DNA of 64,000 bases from Euclidia mi (taxonomy: Eukaryota; Arthropoda; Insecta; Lepidoptera; Erebidae): positions 2,956,830-3,020,829 of the forward strand of contig OX123191.2 in NCBI GenBank assembly GCA_944739405.2, written 5' to 3'. Position 1 is the first letter of the stretch; each line of letters starts with the position of its first letter. Positions 21,830 to 33,243 of the stretch are shown in pieces. The notes beneath the pieces were generated by a model that was given only the letters and a program-made list of their open reading frames with translations, had not been told where the DNA came from and searched no databases. The translations under genes and the position numbers were made by a program.

Positions 21830-22046
21830 TAAAAAACAACATAGCTGCAAACTTCGCTTCGAAGTTCAACTGAACACAAATAAATCAGTTGGCGTGCGCT
21901 GAATCACGTCCGACCTAACGCAGCTTGTTAACGTGAGTAAACTTGTTCCTATTCTCGCTTACACTGCGACTAAAAAGTGCGGTGTCGGGAGGACGTTCAT
22001 TATTAGATTCTACTATTATATCAGCAAACAGTATCAATTGGCGTAT

Positions 22047-22106
22047 GAAAGTGACTGAGATTCTGTTTGTTATGAATCCATAACAAACAGAATCTCAGTC
22101 ACTTTC
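22047..22106. repeat. Perfect hairpin, 28-bp arms
   Basis: Arms 22,047-22,074 and 22,079-22,106 are exact complements around AATC. The arm starts GAAAGTGACTGAGATTC. Confidence 0.9.
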
Positions 22107-23186
22107 TGGGCTCTGGCCTTTGGCACTGAATATTCACGGCTTATACACGTATAGTTGTAATGTGTTGAATTAGTTTTGCGGTTGTAAATTGAGATTTAGT
22201 GCTTAGGTTTTTTTACTAAAAGGTACAATCAAATCGCAGTTTTTCGTTAAACTAAGGTCGATGCAGGCAACGGTGTTGAATGTGGAATGTCTACCACAAT
22301 TAGTTGTACTTTTTCGTAAATCTCCAAATTGATCACTAATTGTTGAGATTGACTAAGATCATAGCACCTCCTTGATGCTACACTTCAATGCCCAATGTTG
22401 CTCGGAACCTCGCTCTCGAGAAAGTGACCGTTACTACTCGCTCATGCTTGAGCAGTTTAGTACCACGGGATCTGGAGTCTCCTCGACCTCCATTCAGCAG
22501 TATATTGTATAGTTTTTTAAGACAGAAAAGCTAACGCCCTTTGTTGCATTTTTAGGTTTACACATAAAACTTACAATTAAGATTGATCGCCTATTTGGCA
22601 TAATATACGGATACTTTACTCCTGTTACTATACGCTACTCGTTTGGGCTATTCTAATTTCTTTCGTTTCCTAAAAGATCTTTAAATTCCAAAGTCGTTTC
22701 TTCAAAGACACCACGTTTTACGATACCACCTAATTCCCTATTTCCCTTGAAGAATTTCTTCATGCGTAAGAAATACGTTCCTTTAACACCAATTTTTTGC
22801 CTTTTCCCAAAGTTTTCTTGAAGAAAAAACGACCCCCAATAAATTCCTTACTCAGGATTGTAACAGGTCATTGAACCCGAAGGTAAAATTGTTACTGAAG
22901 ACTATTATCGTACGTTTTCAATTCTCTCAGAGCTTATTACTTCCACTCAAGAAGAATATTCTCCTATCTGTCTAATATTAAGAGGAAAATTACTTGTATT
23001 TCATTCCGTTTTATTTTTTATGTAGCTATTTCATGAAGTACGGAATAATGGAATAAGTTAAGGGTGAAATTAAGAGGTCATAAGATATCTGTCTATAACT
23101 ACATCAAATAAAATGAATAGAAAAATAACAACTGGGCTCAGTTAATCATCATCTTTATAGCGCTATTTCATCCAAGAGATTAATAA

Positions 23187-23599
23187 TGTTACGCCATCTA
23201 TCGGTGAATGGGGGTACTAGAAGAGATTGAATGTATCGGTGATTTAAAGGTAATTCAGCTACTCTGTACTAGATGGCGTTGCTGTATCGAGTAATCGACT
23301 GTTCGAGATTATTTCGACAGTTTTGTAGAAGCATCTAGAATGCGCTAGTGATGTTATCCGGCCAGTATAAATAGAGCAGGAGCGAACGGAACGGACAGTT
23401 ACAATTGAATAACGGAGCGAAAAACAAGAAGCGGAAGGAAGTAATTCGGAAGTGTTTAGTGTTGTTCTAGTGGTGTGAAAAGTGTGTTTTATTAGTGGAG
23501 TGAAAGTTAAGTGTGTGTATCTAGTGTTGTGTTAGTAAATAAAGTGCAGTTTTTCTGGCATATTGTATATAATTTATCACCGAACCCCAGCTCGTAACA
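23187..23599 (+). repeat. 5' LTR of the Gypsy element
   Basis: The LTR starts TGTTACG and ends CGTAACA, a 7-bp terminal inverted repeat, giving 413 bp. It contains a TATA box (TATAAATA, 23,366-23,373) and AATAAA (23,538-23,543). Confidence 0.8.
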
Positions 23600-23602
23600 A
23601 AT

Positions 23603-23616
23603 TGGTGTCAGAAGAA
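23603..23616 (+). other. Primer-binding site
   Basis: TGGTGTCAGAAG directly follows the LTR. This is the usual PBS sequence in many insect Gypsy elements, where it pairs with a tRNA 3' end (tRNA-Leu type by recollection). Confidence 0.65.
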
Positions 23617-23627
23617 AGGGATAAATT

Positions 23628-25514
23628 ATGCCGGTTATGCCGAAGGAAGAAACTGAAGGTGTGCGTACCAGGAACCAGCGCCAGCAAGACCTGGACCAGA
23701 GACGCTTCGGAGACGTTCCTTCTCCATCGTCTGGTGGACCAGGCGACTCCGCGGCTGCAGTGGAACTTGCAAGCGCCTCACACTCCGGAACAGTGCCCGA
23801 CATCGCGGCTCTGATGGCGTTCATGCAGGAGCAGGCTCGCCGTCAAGAGGAGCACGCGCGCCGCCTGGAGGAACAGCTACAGCGCAACAAGGAGGAGCGG
23901 GCTCGCCGTCAAGAGGAGCAGGCCCGCCGTCAGGAAGTGCAGGCTCGCCGCCTGGAGGAACAGCTACAGCGCGACAAGGAGGAGCAGGACCGCCGTCAAC
24001 AGGAGCAGGCTCGCCGTCAAGAGGAGCACGCGCGTCGCCTAGAAGAGCAGCTGCCGCGCGACAAGGAGGAGCACGCCCGCCGTCTGGCGGAACAGCTGGT
24101 ACTCATGAAGGACCTCAGCGCCGCAGTGGGGAAGGACTTGAAGGCGGTCAAGGAGGAACTCCACCAGCACGAGGCACGTATCAGCGACATTGAGAAGCGT
24201 GTACAGGACCAGCTAGAGACCCGTATTGCCAGATTGGAGAAGAAATTGCGTGGGCTTGAGACCAACGACGTTACACCTGCAGCTGTGGCGCCCTAGCCTC
24301 GTTGGTTTAAGGTTCCACCCTTTGATGGCTCGTCGTCGTGGGTTGCATACAAGGTTCAGTTTGAGGCCGTAATGCGAGCGAATGGGTGGGACAAAGAACA
24401 GGCCTTCACCGCCCTAACCTTGGGCCTTCGTGATCAGACCTTGACGGTGTTGGAGGCACTCGGGCAAGACGTGACCTACGAGAAGCTTCTGGAGGCGTTG
24501 GAGGCGAGGTACGGAGACGCGCACCTCGAACATGTGTATCGTGCTCAGCTGAAGGACAGGACACAACGCACCGGAGAAACTCTGCAGCAGTGGGCTTTAG
24601 AGGTGGAAAAGCTGGTCAGGAACGCATACCAGTCGTCGCCTGCGCTTATTGATGGGAGCCTCGTACAGGCGTTTACGGATGGGATCCGGGACCTGGAAGT
24701 TAGAGCAGCGGTAAGACTTGGGCACTTCAAGTCCCTGAAAGAAGCCTTAGCCTACGCTCTGGAGGTGGAAGCAGCGCGTCACGAGGATCGAACTTACCGT
24801 ATCAGGGAAGTTGTTTCTTCACCACGGTGCTACAACTGTGGGGAAAGAGGCCATATCCGCTTAAGCTGCCCAAAGTGTAAGCGGCACGTTGGTACCCTCT
24901 CTCCACCGACGGGGTCACCTGACGTACCTGTCTGGCGGCAAGAGCAACGTAGCGCAGATGCTCTGACGTGTAGGCCTTACCCCGACCAACGCAAACACTG
25001 TGCAAGACAGGAAGCGAAGCCGGCAGCGCTAGTGAGAATGTTGAAGACGGATCTGAGCGACGGATGGAAAGAAGCTTTGCAGAGTGCTCAGCAAGAAGAC
25101 AACAACGTAAAGCCGATTCTGGAATGGAAGAAATCAGACGCTCCTAGTCCCAAATGGAGTGATATGGCAGCAATGAGCCCCATCACCAAATGTTATTGGG
25201 CACAGTGGGAAAGCTTGGTTGTCCAGGATGGAGTTCTGTGCCGCAAATGGGAAAACGCTCGCGGTAACCAGTGCCATTTGCAAATGGTAGTGCCTAAAAC
25301 TAAGGTGCCGGAAGTCTTGCAGCTCTATCACAATGGTGCTTCGGGAGGTCACATGGGAGTTAAGAAGACGCTTACTAAGATCCGGGAGCGGTTTTATTGG
25401 CTCCACTGTCGGGATGACGTCGAGAATTGGTGCCGCAAATGCACAAGTGCGGCTGTCAAGAGGCCACACACTCGTAGCAGAGGTGTGTGTTTATTATTAA
25501 CACGTATGAATTGA
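23628..25514 (+). pseudogene. Gypsy Gag joined to integrase N-terminus by deletion
   Basis: One frame runs from the ATG at 23,628 to 25,514 with a single stop (TAG, 24,294-24,296). Residues about 65-150 are a highly charged coiled coil built of repeated blocks such as ARRLEEQLQRDKEEQ and RRQEEQARRQE. After the stop comes a capsid-like region (WFKVPPFDGSSSWVAYKVQF, then LEALEARYGDAHLEHVY). A zinc knuckle CYNCGERGHIRLSC (24,828-24,869) follows. About 35 residues later the sequence has jumped to ADALTCRPYP, normally found between RNase H and integrase, then to the integrase HHCC finger (HNGASGGHMG, final cysteines in WCRKC). All of PR-RT-RH is missing, yet the frame is kept. The Gag part would form particles and package RNA. 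This copy could not transpose on its own. Confidence 0.8.
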
Positions 25515-27654
25515 ATAGAATGCGCTAAATGTGAGTTATGGTCCTTTATCTATTACATTTTGGTGCAGGGAGATTTTTTGGATTTATATGTTATGGTTGA
25601 TAATATGCCTTATTTTTTCCACACTTATTTTGCGAAATAATTCATGCTTACCCTGACAATTCTTTGACTTGAGCAGGAAACCCACGACCTTCGGCATGTC
25701 AGTCTATACGACTGACTTGGTATCGCTACTTCACCAGGTCGTCAGTTGGCTCGTGGTATTCTCCATTTAATAGAAATTGACAAAACGATAAGTAGTATCA
25801 CCCAATGAAATAGTAGCATAGACTTGGCTTTCCATTCCAATGGCTGACATTTAGCGCTTAACGCACGTCTGCCGGATTGGCATAAATCTATAGTGGATTC
25901 ATCGTCTTTCTGTAGCTTTGATAGCGGACGGTTAACGTGAGAGGGCGTCCAGGTGCGTGAATATTTATTTACAGTGATTTCGATCCTATTGCTTTGGTGA
26001 TTCCAGCTAAAAAATTAATTCTCATACCTATATAAAATCGCATGTCACAGTGTTTGTTATTGAACTCCTCCGAAACGCCTTGACTGTCTTTATAAAGACT
26101 TTTTGCATATTTAGTAGGTCTGAGAACAGTTTGTAGGCTATTTTATTTTCCTTTTTGGACATTTTTATTTAGATATAAACCCTGAATGCGTTTGTTAGTC
26201 ATTTTATGAACACCAAAATTAAAATGAAGTAATTTTTATCATTAACCTGTTGATTTCCCAGTTTCATCCAAGACTTGAAGCGCGCGTAGTCTGCTACTCT
26301 AGTCCCATATTTTACAAATTTTTGCTTTTTTGATACAGCAAATATCGCCTGACTTTACAAATTACATTCATATCTTATAGACTAGTATACCAGTACCAGG
26401 ATATTTGGGAGTACTGACTTACCAGATGGCATAAAGTATTGACCGAATCATGCGGAATTTGACAACACTCTCACAACTTAGAAAATTCAGCAGTTGGTGT
26501 AGGTAAGAACTAAAAGCTCTGCATGGCAAGTTTGGTCACACAATTAGCGCTAAAATGTTATACTTGTGCCTGAGTGTAATTCTTTTACGTCAACACTTCC
26601 CCCTCAGCGCCGCTCGCGTGGGTCTGTTTAAACCCTTTTAGATTGCGCATTTCCAACAATCCTCTCAAAGGAACACACATGACAAATCTCAGCTTCTTGG
26701 GCCTAGTAGTATCGGCTATGCGTTGTCTGTCAATCGATCAGTAACGCATTCATTTTATACATATTTATAAAGGTATAGACTATATTGTTAATCAGTCATC
26801 TAGCAACGATACAATAGTTTTTGCCTGGTTTAAGATCAGATGGCAATGAATGAATTGACCCAGAATATTGCAGATCTAGATAAAGGCAATATGTACCGAC
26901 GATCTCATTGAGATACCAGGATGCAATTGTATTCAGGCGACTCAAGAATCTTAGGGGAAGCATGTGTTCAGCAATGGATGTTATATGCTGAAATGATGAT
27001 GCCAATGATATTATATTGAATTTGTTGCTATGCTAAAAGAAAGAAACAACTTCTCACTTGATTATTTAGCTCACAATTAATTTCTAATACAAAAGCTTAT
27101 AAATAAAAAAAAGAACTAGTTTATTTTTCTATTCGTATTTGAGTGACAGAGTATCCTCACAAGACAGTTTGTATAGATATCTAGCACAATTTTAGCAGTT
27201 CTATCACAACAACTTAATACAGCAAATCTTAGTAGCAAATTGCTTAGAAATCTTCGACACTAAGTTAGCAACTAACTACACAAAATCAAGTAAGATTGAT
27301 ACGGCACAGGCAAAGTTTCCGAAGGTCTTAAGAAAAAGTTTTAGGTGGCCAAGAAAATCGCGTCGGAAGATTAACGGTCGCGAATTTTATTATTTGCTTT
27401 TACGATTAGTGGGGACTTTGGGAAGGATTTTGTTCAGTTAATTGTTTATTTTTGGGCTTTTATTTTGCGTCACCATTTTGGTAGAGGTTTATTTTTTCGT
27501 GGTAGGTTATACATGAGCATTGCTTGTAACGATAATTCTTGCGTTGTTACAATTGATTGCTGAAGTATTTTAGCACCATAACACAAAGAGCATCATTGTA
27601 GCATACTGATTTTTGCTCAAAAATCTTACTACTATTTATAAGTGAGATAGATGT
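25515..27654. other. Spacer, no gene seen
   Basis: More than 2 kb of AT-rich sequence without a recognisable domain or clear repeat family. The minus-strand frame at 26,796-27,005 has no features. Confidence 0.5.
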
Positions 27655-27830
27655 TTGTTACTTTTTGTTTGTTTCGTTGAACGCGCTAATCTCAGGAACG
27701 ACTGGTCCGATTCGAAAAACTATTTCAGTGTTAGATAGCCCATTTATCGAGGAAGGCTATAGTCTATATAACGGAACGGGAGCGGAGCAGTAGCCTTAAA
27801 TAACGTGGGCGTAACCGCGGGCATCCTCAG
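27655..27830 (+). mobile_element. Unclassified lepidopteran-type repeat
   Basis: GAACGCGCTAATCTCAGGAA, TTAGATAGCCCATTTATCGAG and GGAACGGGAGCGGAGCAGTA occur in a fixed order. The second copy is at 34,905-35,085. I recognise it as a common repeat without coding capacity. Confidence 0.6.
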
Positions 27831-28286
27831 TAGTTAATATATCAGAATACAATTTAACCTTAAACTATCTTTTGACGTGTGAATCGACAGACACGCAAGC
27901 GAAGCCGTGCACACAGAAACTAGTATAATTATAACTTTGCATCATTCAGTCACATAAAGCCAAGTAAACTAATGTTCTAAAGGTGCACACAGCCCAGTAA
28001 ACCAATATTCTTCAATTTCCAAGAACTCTGTCGAACAACTAGCTTTAACTACAATAAATCGTCTACTAGATGAGCAGAAATACACTATTACTTGTACCTG
28101 GAGTTTCAGAAATGATGTCTCAAGAGATAAAGATTAACGTTTAGCCAACACTTTCAATCGTCAGTTGTTAAGTTGTTAAGAGTATTTCTCAACAGATATT
28201 AAGTTTATTTAATATCTGTTCAGAAATACTCTTAACAACTTGGATATTCAAGTAAATCACTATTTTTGTATTGAGAGTAATGACTG
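27831..28286. other. Spacer with hairpin
   Basis: It contains the 32-nt-arm hairpin at 28,170-28,241 and no gene. Confidence 0.5.
28170..28241. repeat. Near-perfect hairpin, 32-nt arms
   Basis: AAGTTGTTAAGAGTATTTCT... pairs with 28,210-28,241 with one mismatch. Confidence 0.85.
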
Positions 28287-28410
28287 CCTCCGTTGTCCAG
28301 TGGATAGCGTATGCGTATGCTGCTGATCGAAGGTCTCGGGTTCGATACCCGGGTCGGGCTAAAGTGTTACTGGGATTTGCCGAATTCTCAGTAGCATCAT
28401 AAAATATTCA
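28287..28410 (+). mobile_element. tRNA-derived SINE head
   Basis: GCCTCCGTTGTCCAGTGGAT (A box region), GGTCTCGGGTTCGATACCCG (B box), then AAAGTGTTACTGGG and CGAATTCTCAGTAGCA. Same family as 20,245-20,508, 43,485-43,675 and 48,058-48,180. The tail is lost. Confidence 0.75.
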
Positions 28411-28423
28411 CATAACGCAGCTG

Positions 28424-28860
28424 TAAAAAACTCGCAAATTAACAAGACTGCCATAGCTGAACATTTGTTGGAGTCTGGACCAAACCACTGGTTCGAATTA
28501 CATCAAACAAGGGTCTCATCTACCGATCGTCACTATTACTCCAGGATAGTACGTGAAGCGGTTGAAATCAATAAGCATAACAATTTCAACCGCGAGGATG
28601 GATACAGACTGTCTACAACTTGGAATCCAGTAATCAATAAATGTTAACCCAGCCGCAGTAACACAGCTCACCAGTGTGTAGACGTCATAAGTGTTGCGTG
28701 TCGACGTACCGACAGTTCGAACAAAAATAAAAATAAAAAACAAGTAAGGGTAGCTGCCGAACCCGCGCTTTACAAGGACGGCGCTGAGATGACATCAGTC
28801 CTGCCGCGACCATGACTGTTGTAAGATGGCCAAAACGTCGGTAAACCATAGGTATTTATA
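28424..28860 (+). pseudogene. Penelope-like element C-terminus (GIY-YIG endonuclease region) and 3' UTR
   Basis: An open stretch from about 28,424 to the stop at 28,645-28,647 reads NKTAIAEHLLESGPNHWFEL, then HYYSRIVREAVEINKHNNF and NREDGYRLSTTWNPVI. The IAEH, SRIVREAVEI-KH-NFNREDG and W-P blocks are the conserved end of the GIY-YIG endonuclease of Penelope-like elements, whose enzyme nicks the target and reverse transcribes at the nick. The GIY-YIG core itself and the reverse transcriptase upstream are absent. The following non-coding part, up to AAAACGTCGGTAAACC, resembles the 3' UTR of these elements. The upstream neighbour is a SINE head, so the element is truncated just there. Confidence 0.7.
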
Positions 28861-29447
28861 CCTTAAATTAATTAAATTCCGCGAATAAGACCCGTTTACA
28901 TAAAAACGTATGATATATACAGATCGCGAAAGTTTAAAATGGATTATGGATTAGGATATAAAATCTTTGCTTACTCCTTCGGCGATACAGGCGTGAGTCT
29001 ATAAATAAAATAAAATAAAAAGTTATAATATGAATATACTTCTGGTTAAGTACTTGTATACGTAAGCACTTGTATTTATATAAATAGGTACTTTAGATGT
29101 CGCATGTGGCTTCAGGTTTTCCTGGATGGTAGGATAGAAAGGTAGGTAATGGCACTGGGTTACTCTTACTGTGTTACTGTGGGTTACTGGGTTACTAGGT
29201 ACTGGCAGAGTGACGAGGTACTTGTTCACACTGACGACGTGACGAGTAAAATAAAACTATTCTTGAAGATCGGTATCGGTAAGTGGTAATAATTTATTTA
29301 CAAATAGTGGCAAGCTATATACAAAAATTTACATTCAGAGAGGTTACTGGTGGCGATGAGCACAATATCGATATTGACCAATAAAAGGAGACTTACAACT
29401 AACGGTTCTTACATGACTACATATTATAACTAGCTATAAACACAATT
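28861..29447. other. Spacer with a LINE/SINE tail fragment
   Basis: At 28,968-29,005 the plus strand reads ACTCCTTCGGCGATACAGG then CGTGAGTCTATAAATA, the tail shared with the RTE-like LINE. Otherwise nothing is seen. Confidence 0.55.
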
Positions 29448-29457
29448 TGATTTACAT

Positions 29458-31851
29458 ATGTATACGCGAGAGGCGAAAAATGTTAGAAAAAGTATGATTG
29501 ATTTTGTGATAGTAGATAAACGATTGAGAAAGAATGTGTTGGATACAAGAGCATATCGAGGGATCGGCATCCACACAGACCACTTCTTGGTGTTGAGGCG
29601 GATAAGTGGGCTCTTTAAAGGATGGCCACACCGAGAGCGTAATGAAAATAAGGTCTTGGAAAGAATTAAGGTAGAAAATCTACAAGAGAAAGATGTGAAA
29701 GATGAGTAAAAACGAAGATTGATAGCAAAATTTGAGAGGTTCGATTGCATAAATGATATGGAAGAATTATGGCAGGCCTTTAAAGAAGAGGTAGTATGTG
29801 TAGCGTCTGAAGTATGTGGTGTGATCAAGAGAAGGAAAATACGAAAGGTTAAGAATACATGGTGGGACAAGGATGTACAATCAGCAGTGTCAGAGAAGAA
29901 GAAAGCTTGGTCAGATTGGTTGGCTGCCAGAGCAAATGAAAGAATGGGAAAAGCAACGAGTGTAGACATAGATGAAGCAAGAAAGGAGTTTGTTAGGTCA
30001 AAAAGAATAGTGAAAGAAATGGTTAAAAGAAAAAAAGAGGAAAAGAAAGATGAGTTTGATAGCAGATTATCTAACAATTTCCAGAGAAACATTAAGTTTT
30101 TCTGGAAATCCGTTCGTGCAGTTTGAGGAAGAACTCAATCCTCAGAACACATATCCATCAGAGACGAGAATGGAAAGATAGTAAATGATGAATCTTGCGT
30201 GCTGAAGAGATGGAAAGAGTATTTTGAAAGTTTATTTGAAAGGTCGGCGATAGAGACACCGATAGCTGAAATGAATGGTAACGATAGCAATGATGAAAGC
30301 GTTATTGGCGTGTATGAGGTTGTGAAGGCACTGGGAAGTATGAAAGTAGGTAAGGCTGCAGGATATGATAGGATTACAGTTGAAATGCTGAAGGCTGGAG
30401 GGCGTCATAGTTGGTCAGTTGCAGCGGTTATATAACTTGTGCTGGACCACCGGCCGAGTACCTAATGACTGGGCCACTGCTGTAGTTGTGCCTCTTTATA
30501 AAGGAAAAGGCTCGCAACAAGATTGCAAAAACTATAGAGGCATTAGCCTTCTCAGCATTGTTGGCAAATTGTATGCAAAGGTACTTATTGAAAGAGTTAT
30601 GGAAGTTACCGACAAGAAAATATGGGATGTACAAGCGGGATTCCGAAAGGGTATGGGATGCACGGATCAGGTTTTTTCCTTGCGAAGCATAGCCGAAAAG
30701 TTTTTGGCCAAAGGTCAAAAGGTCTATTGCGCATTCGTGGATTTGGAAAAGGCTTACGATAAAGTGGTGAGGAATGAAATGTGGTCGGTGCTGTCAATGA
30801 ATGGGGTGGACAGCAGCCTCATTCGAGCTCTGAAATCCCTTTATGAGGATTCTAGAGCTTGTGTGAGGATAAACGGGGCATACACTGACTGGTTTACCAT
30901 CGAGAAAGGTGTTAGACAGGGATGTGTAGCGTCGCCGTGGCTGTTTAACCTCTTCATGGACAGTTGTTTGCAAGATTTAAAACAGTGTGACTGCGGATTA
31001 AGGATGAATGGGTTACTCGTCAAATGCCTCCTTTATGCTGATGATCAGGTAATACTTGCATCTTCAGCGGAGGAGTTGCACGAGATGGTAGCAATCATGC
31101 ATGGTGCGTTAGAGAGGAAAGGAATGAAAGTGAATGTAAGTAAAACGAAAGTTATGGTTTTTGAAAAGGAGGAATGCGTTACGGCTTGTAATGTTTTGAT
31201 CGATGGACAGCGAGTGGAACAAGTGAATGAGTTTGTTTACTTAGATACGTTGTTTACAAGAGATGGTAAGAATGAAGAAGATATTGAAAGGAGAGTTAAT
31301 GCAGGTAATAGTGTGAATAGTGTCAAAACGTGTCCAAAAAGGCACGTTTGGCTGTACATAGAGGCGTGTTAGTGCCTACCCTTATGTATGGTAGTGAAAG
31401 TTGGGTAAGTTGGGTATGGCAGAAGAGATTTGAAAGTAAAATAAATGCTGTAGAAATGAGAGCACTGAGAAGTATGTATGGTGTGTCTTTGACCGACAGA
31501 GTAAAGAATTGTGTGATACGAGAGTGGTGTGGGGTTAAAGAAGATGTAGTGACAAGCATTGAGAAAGGCATGTTAAGATGGTTTGGGCACATGGAGAGGA
31601 TGGATGACGATAGACTGACAAAGAAGATATATAAGGCAAGTGTGAATGGAACAGGACAAAGGGGAAGACCTAGGCGGACGTTCTCTGACCAGATTGAAGA
31701 CATCCTGAAAAAAGGACAAGTCAGAAGTACCCTTAACAGAAGAGCATGCATGAGAAACTTGATGGGAGTGAGTGAAGCAAGTGAGGTATGTCAGGATCGT
31801 TGCAAATGGCGTTCCGTAGTCTCTGCCTACCCCTCCGGGAAACAGGCGTGA
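29458..31851 (+). pseudogene. RTE-like pol: endonuclease end and reverse transcriptase, broken
   Basis: The frame begins within the endonuclease C-terminus (SMIDFVIVDKRLR, then IGIHTDHFLV). The linker (TWWDKDVQSAV) is interrupted by stops at 29,707-29,709 and 30,124-30,126, and the frame shifts near 30,400. The reverse transcriptase follows: VVVPLYKGKGSQQDCKNYRG, QAGFRKGMGCTDQVF, AFVDLEKAYDKV, GVRQGCVASPWLFNLF, and the catalytic YADD near 31,034. Near 31,330 a second shift leads to the C-terminus with LMYGSESWV, RWFGHMERM and GQRGRPRR. The ORF ends with SVVSAYPSGKQA, so the widespread tail motif GCCTACCCCTCCGGG is coding here. The composition fits the RTE superfamily (RTE or Proto2-like). Two stops and two frameshifts make it inactive. 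Confidence 0.8.
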
Positions 31852-31872
31852 GTCTATGTATGTATTTATGTA
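29458..31872 (+). mobile_element. RTE-like non-LTR retrotransposon, 5'-truncated, 10-bp target duplication
   Basis: TGATTTACAT flanks both sides (29,448-29,457 and 31,873-31,882), fixing both ends exactly. The element starts inside the endonuclease and ends shortly after the ORF with GTCTATGTATGTATTTATGTA. Confidence 0.85.
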
Positions 31873-32283
31873 TGATTTACATCGGTCAACTCACTCTAAC
31901 TAGCGCTCTGTCCTTCACGCACACTTTATAATAAAGTGGCACACTGAACAAAACTCGGTGGCCGCGATATTCGTCGCCAGTCAGATGTAATGCGTTGGCG
32001 AGGCAGGTGGACGGCGCTCGCGCTCGCGTATGCGACGCGACGAAGCGTTATCAGCTCTTATCAGTTATCAGCTATCACACTTATCTGTTGATTACGCTGC
32101 GTAGGGTTGTGCGTACTGTGCAAGTAGGTATGTGCACGTAGTACGCCACAAGGTAATATAAAATGTACTCATAGTTATTTTCAGGGTACGATCAGAGCAG
32201 GCAGGCAGATCTCCTATGCATATTAGTGTCCAGGTGAAGTCTTCAAAAATGGTCCACTCCACCAATGCATAAAGAAGACCGTA

Positions 32284-32350
32284 GTACGAAAGTGTACCTT
32301 GGAGAAAATCTGATTTATCTTCAGATTTTCTCCAAACTAAACTTTCGTAC
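32284..32350. repeat. Hairpin, 30-nt arms
   Basis: GTACGAAAGT...GGAGAAAATCTGA pairs with 32,321-32,350 with about four mismatches clustered mid-arm. Confidence 0.8.
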
Positions 32351-33121
32351 GCACGGCCATTCTGTTAAAAGTGTGGTGATAAGGAAGAAGAAGAAATCCT
32401 TTACTATGCAACGAGTAGCAAAATCTTTACAAAAACAAAAAAAAAACCAAACCTACATTGTTTGAACCTGCCTCCGAGCATTAGATTTCGAATGCCCAAA
32501 AGTATTTTGTTTTTTAACTATATATCTTAACTTTGAGGTTTTTGTTAATTTGAAGCACGTGTACATAAAAACTCGTGAATGAAACAGTAAAACTCACGTC
32601 GAAGAAAATAATCATGAATACCTGGACACAATTTTGTCGTAATTTAGGAAATCTTGCGATATAATCGTGTCGCATAAACGATAAAAATATCTAAATCAAC
32701 TCGGAAAATCCAGCGTCACGTTTATCCGACTGACGGAACCCATAAAAAGAGGGTTCCGAACAATTACTTTTACATCAGCACCGGAACCATTCCGGACACG
32801 ATAAAGAATCTCCCGAAAAAAGATATTTATTCGGCTAAGCTAAGTTGCTCCTTAGTTGAGTATTTGCTAGTTTATTTTCAACCTTATGCCTTTGTAATAA
32901 GATTCCAATTTTTACTGTAGTAAGTAGGCATTAAAACTAACGTTGTTGTGGATTGCTTGGAACTTTGGGGCGTGAGAGCAATAATACACCTAGAATCGAA
33001 GCGAGAAATTACTGACTAATTGTCAGGCTTGTTCCGATAAAATTAACTACCCACCCACTTCGAAACAGTAGGTATTGAAGTTACGAACTGGGTGTTGAGT
33101 TTTAGTTTCAGTGAGAGTGGG

Positions 33122-33185
33122 AAAATAGGAGAATTGGCCACCTTATTTGTACCTGTACAAAGAAAGTGGCCAATTCTCCTATTTT
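33122..33185. repeat. Hairpin, about 22-nt arms
   Basis: AAAATAGGAGAATTGGCCAC pairs with GTGGCCAATTCTCCTATTTT around a loop of about 22 nt. Confidence 0.85.
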
Positions 33186-33243
33186 TATATGACATTGATA
33201 TTATTTTTTTAATTGACTCAGAAACGGTATTCTGATAACCTAA

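Larger units (their letters stand above)
21456..23186. other. Spacer with three perfect hairpins
   Basis: No gene is recognised. Three unrelated perfect hairpins fall within 400 bases (listed separately). Confidence 0.5.
23187..25514 (+). mobile_element. Ty3/Gypsy LTR retrotransposon, internally deleted, 3' LTR missing
   Basis: The 5' LTR, primer-binding site, Gag and a piece of integrase lie in order. Protease, reverse transcriptase and RNase H have been removed by a deletion between the zinc knuckle and an ADALTCRPYP linker, and nothing after the integrase zinc finger is preserved. No second copy of the LTR was found downstream. Confidence 0.8.
31883..33243. other. Spacer with two hairpins
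   Basis: A GC-rich patch at 31,990-32,090 repeats CGCTCGCG and TATCAG words. The hairpins at 32,284-32,350 and 33,122-33,185 are listed separately. No gene is seen. Confidence 0.5.

Noticed and set aside
22047..22106. microRNA precursor
   Set aside because: The 28-bp stem is perfect with a 4-nt loop. Animal miRNA hairpins are longer, with bulges and larger loops. No expression evidence is available.
23187..23599. Promoter and 5' UTR of a host gene (TATA box, following ORF)
   Set aside because: The TGTTACG/CGTAACA ends, the AATAAA and the TGGTGTCAGAAG primer site show it is an LTR.
25500..25560. Truncated 3' LTR of the Gypsy element
   Set aside because: TAGAATGCGCTA is shared with the 5' LTR (near 23,337), but similarity stops after 12 bases, which is too little to claim an LTR.
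28287..28365. Possible functional tRNA gene
   Set aside because: A and B boxes are present, but the acceptor stem does not pair and the SINE body follows directly. Several copies with the same 3' continuation exist in the window.
29430..30092. 220-codon minus-strand ORF rich in Phe, Leu and Ser
   Set aside because: Antisense of the A-rich endonuclease-linker region of the RTE-like pol. The hydrophobic look comes from reading AAG/GAA codons backwards.
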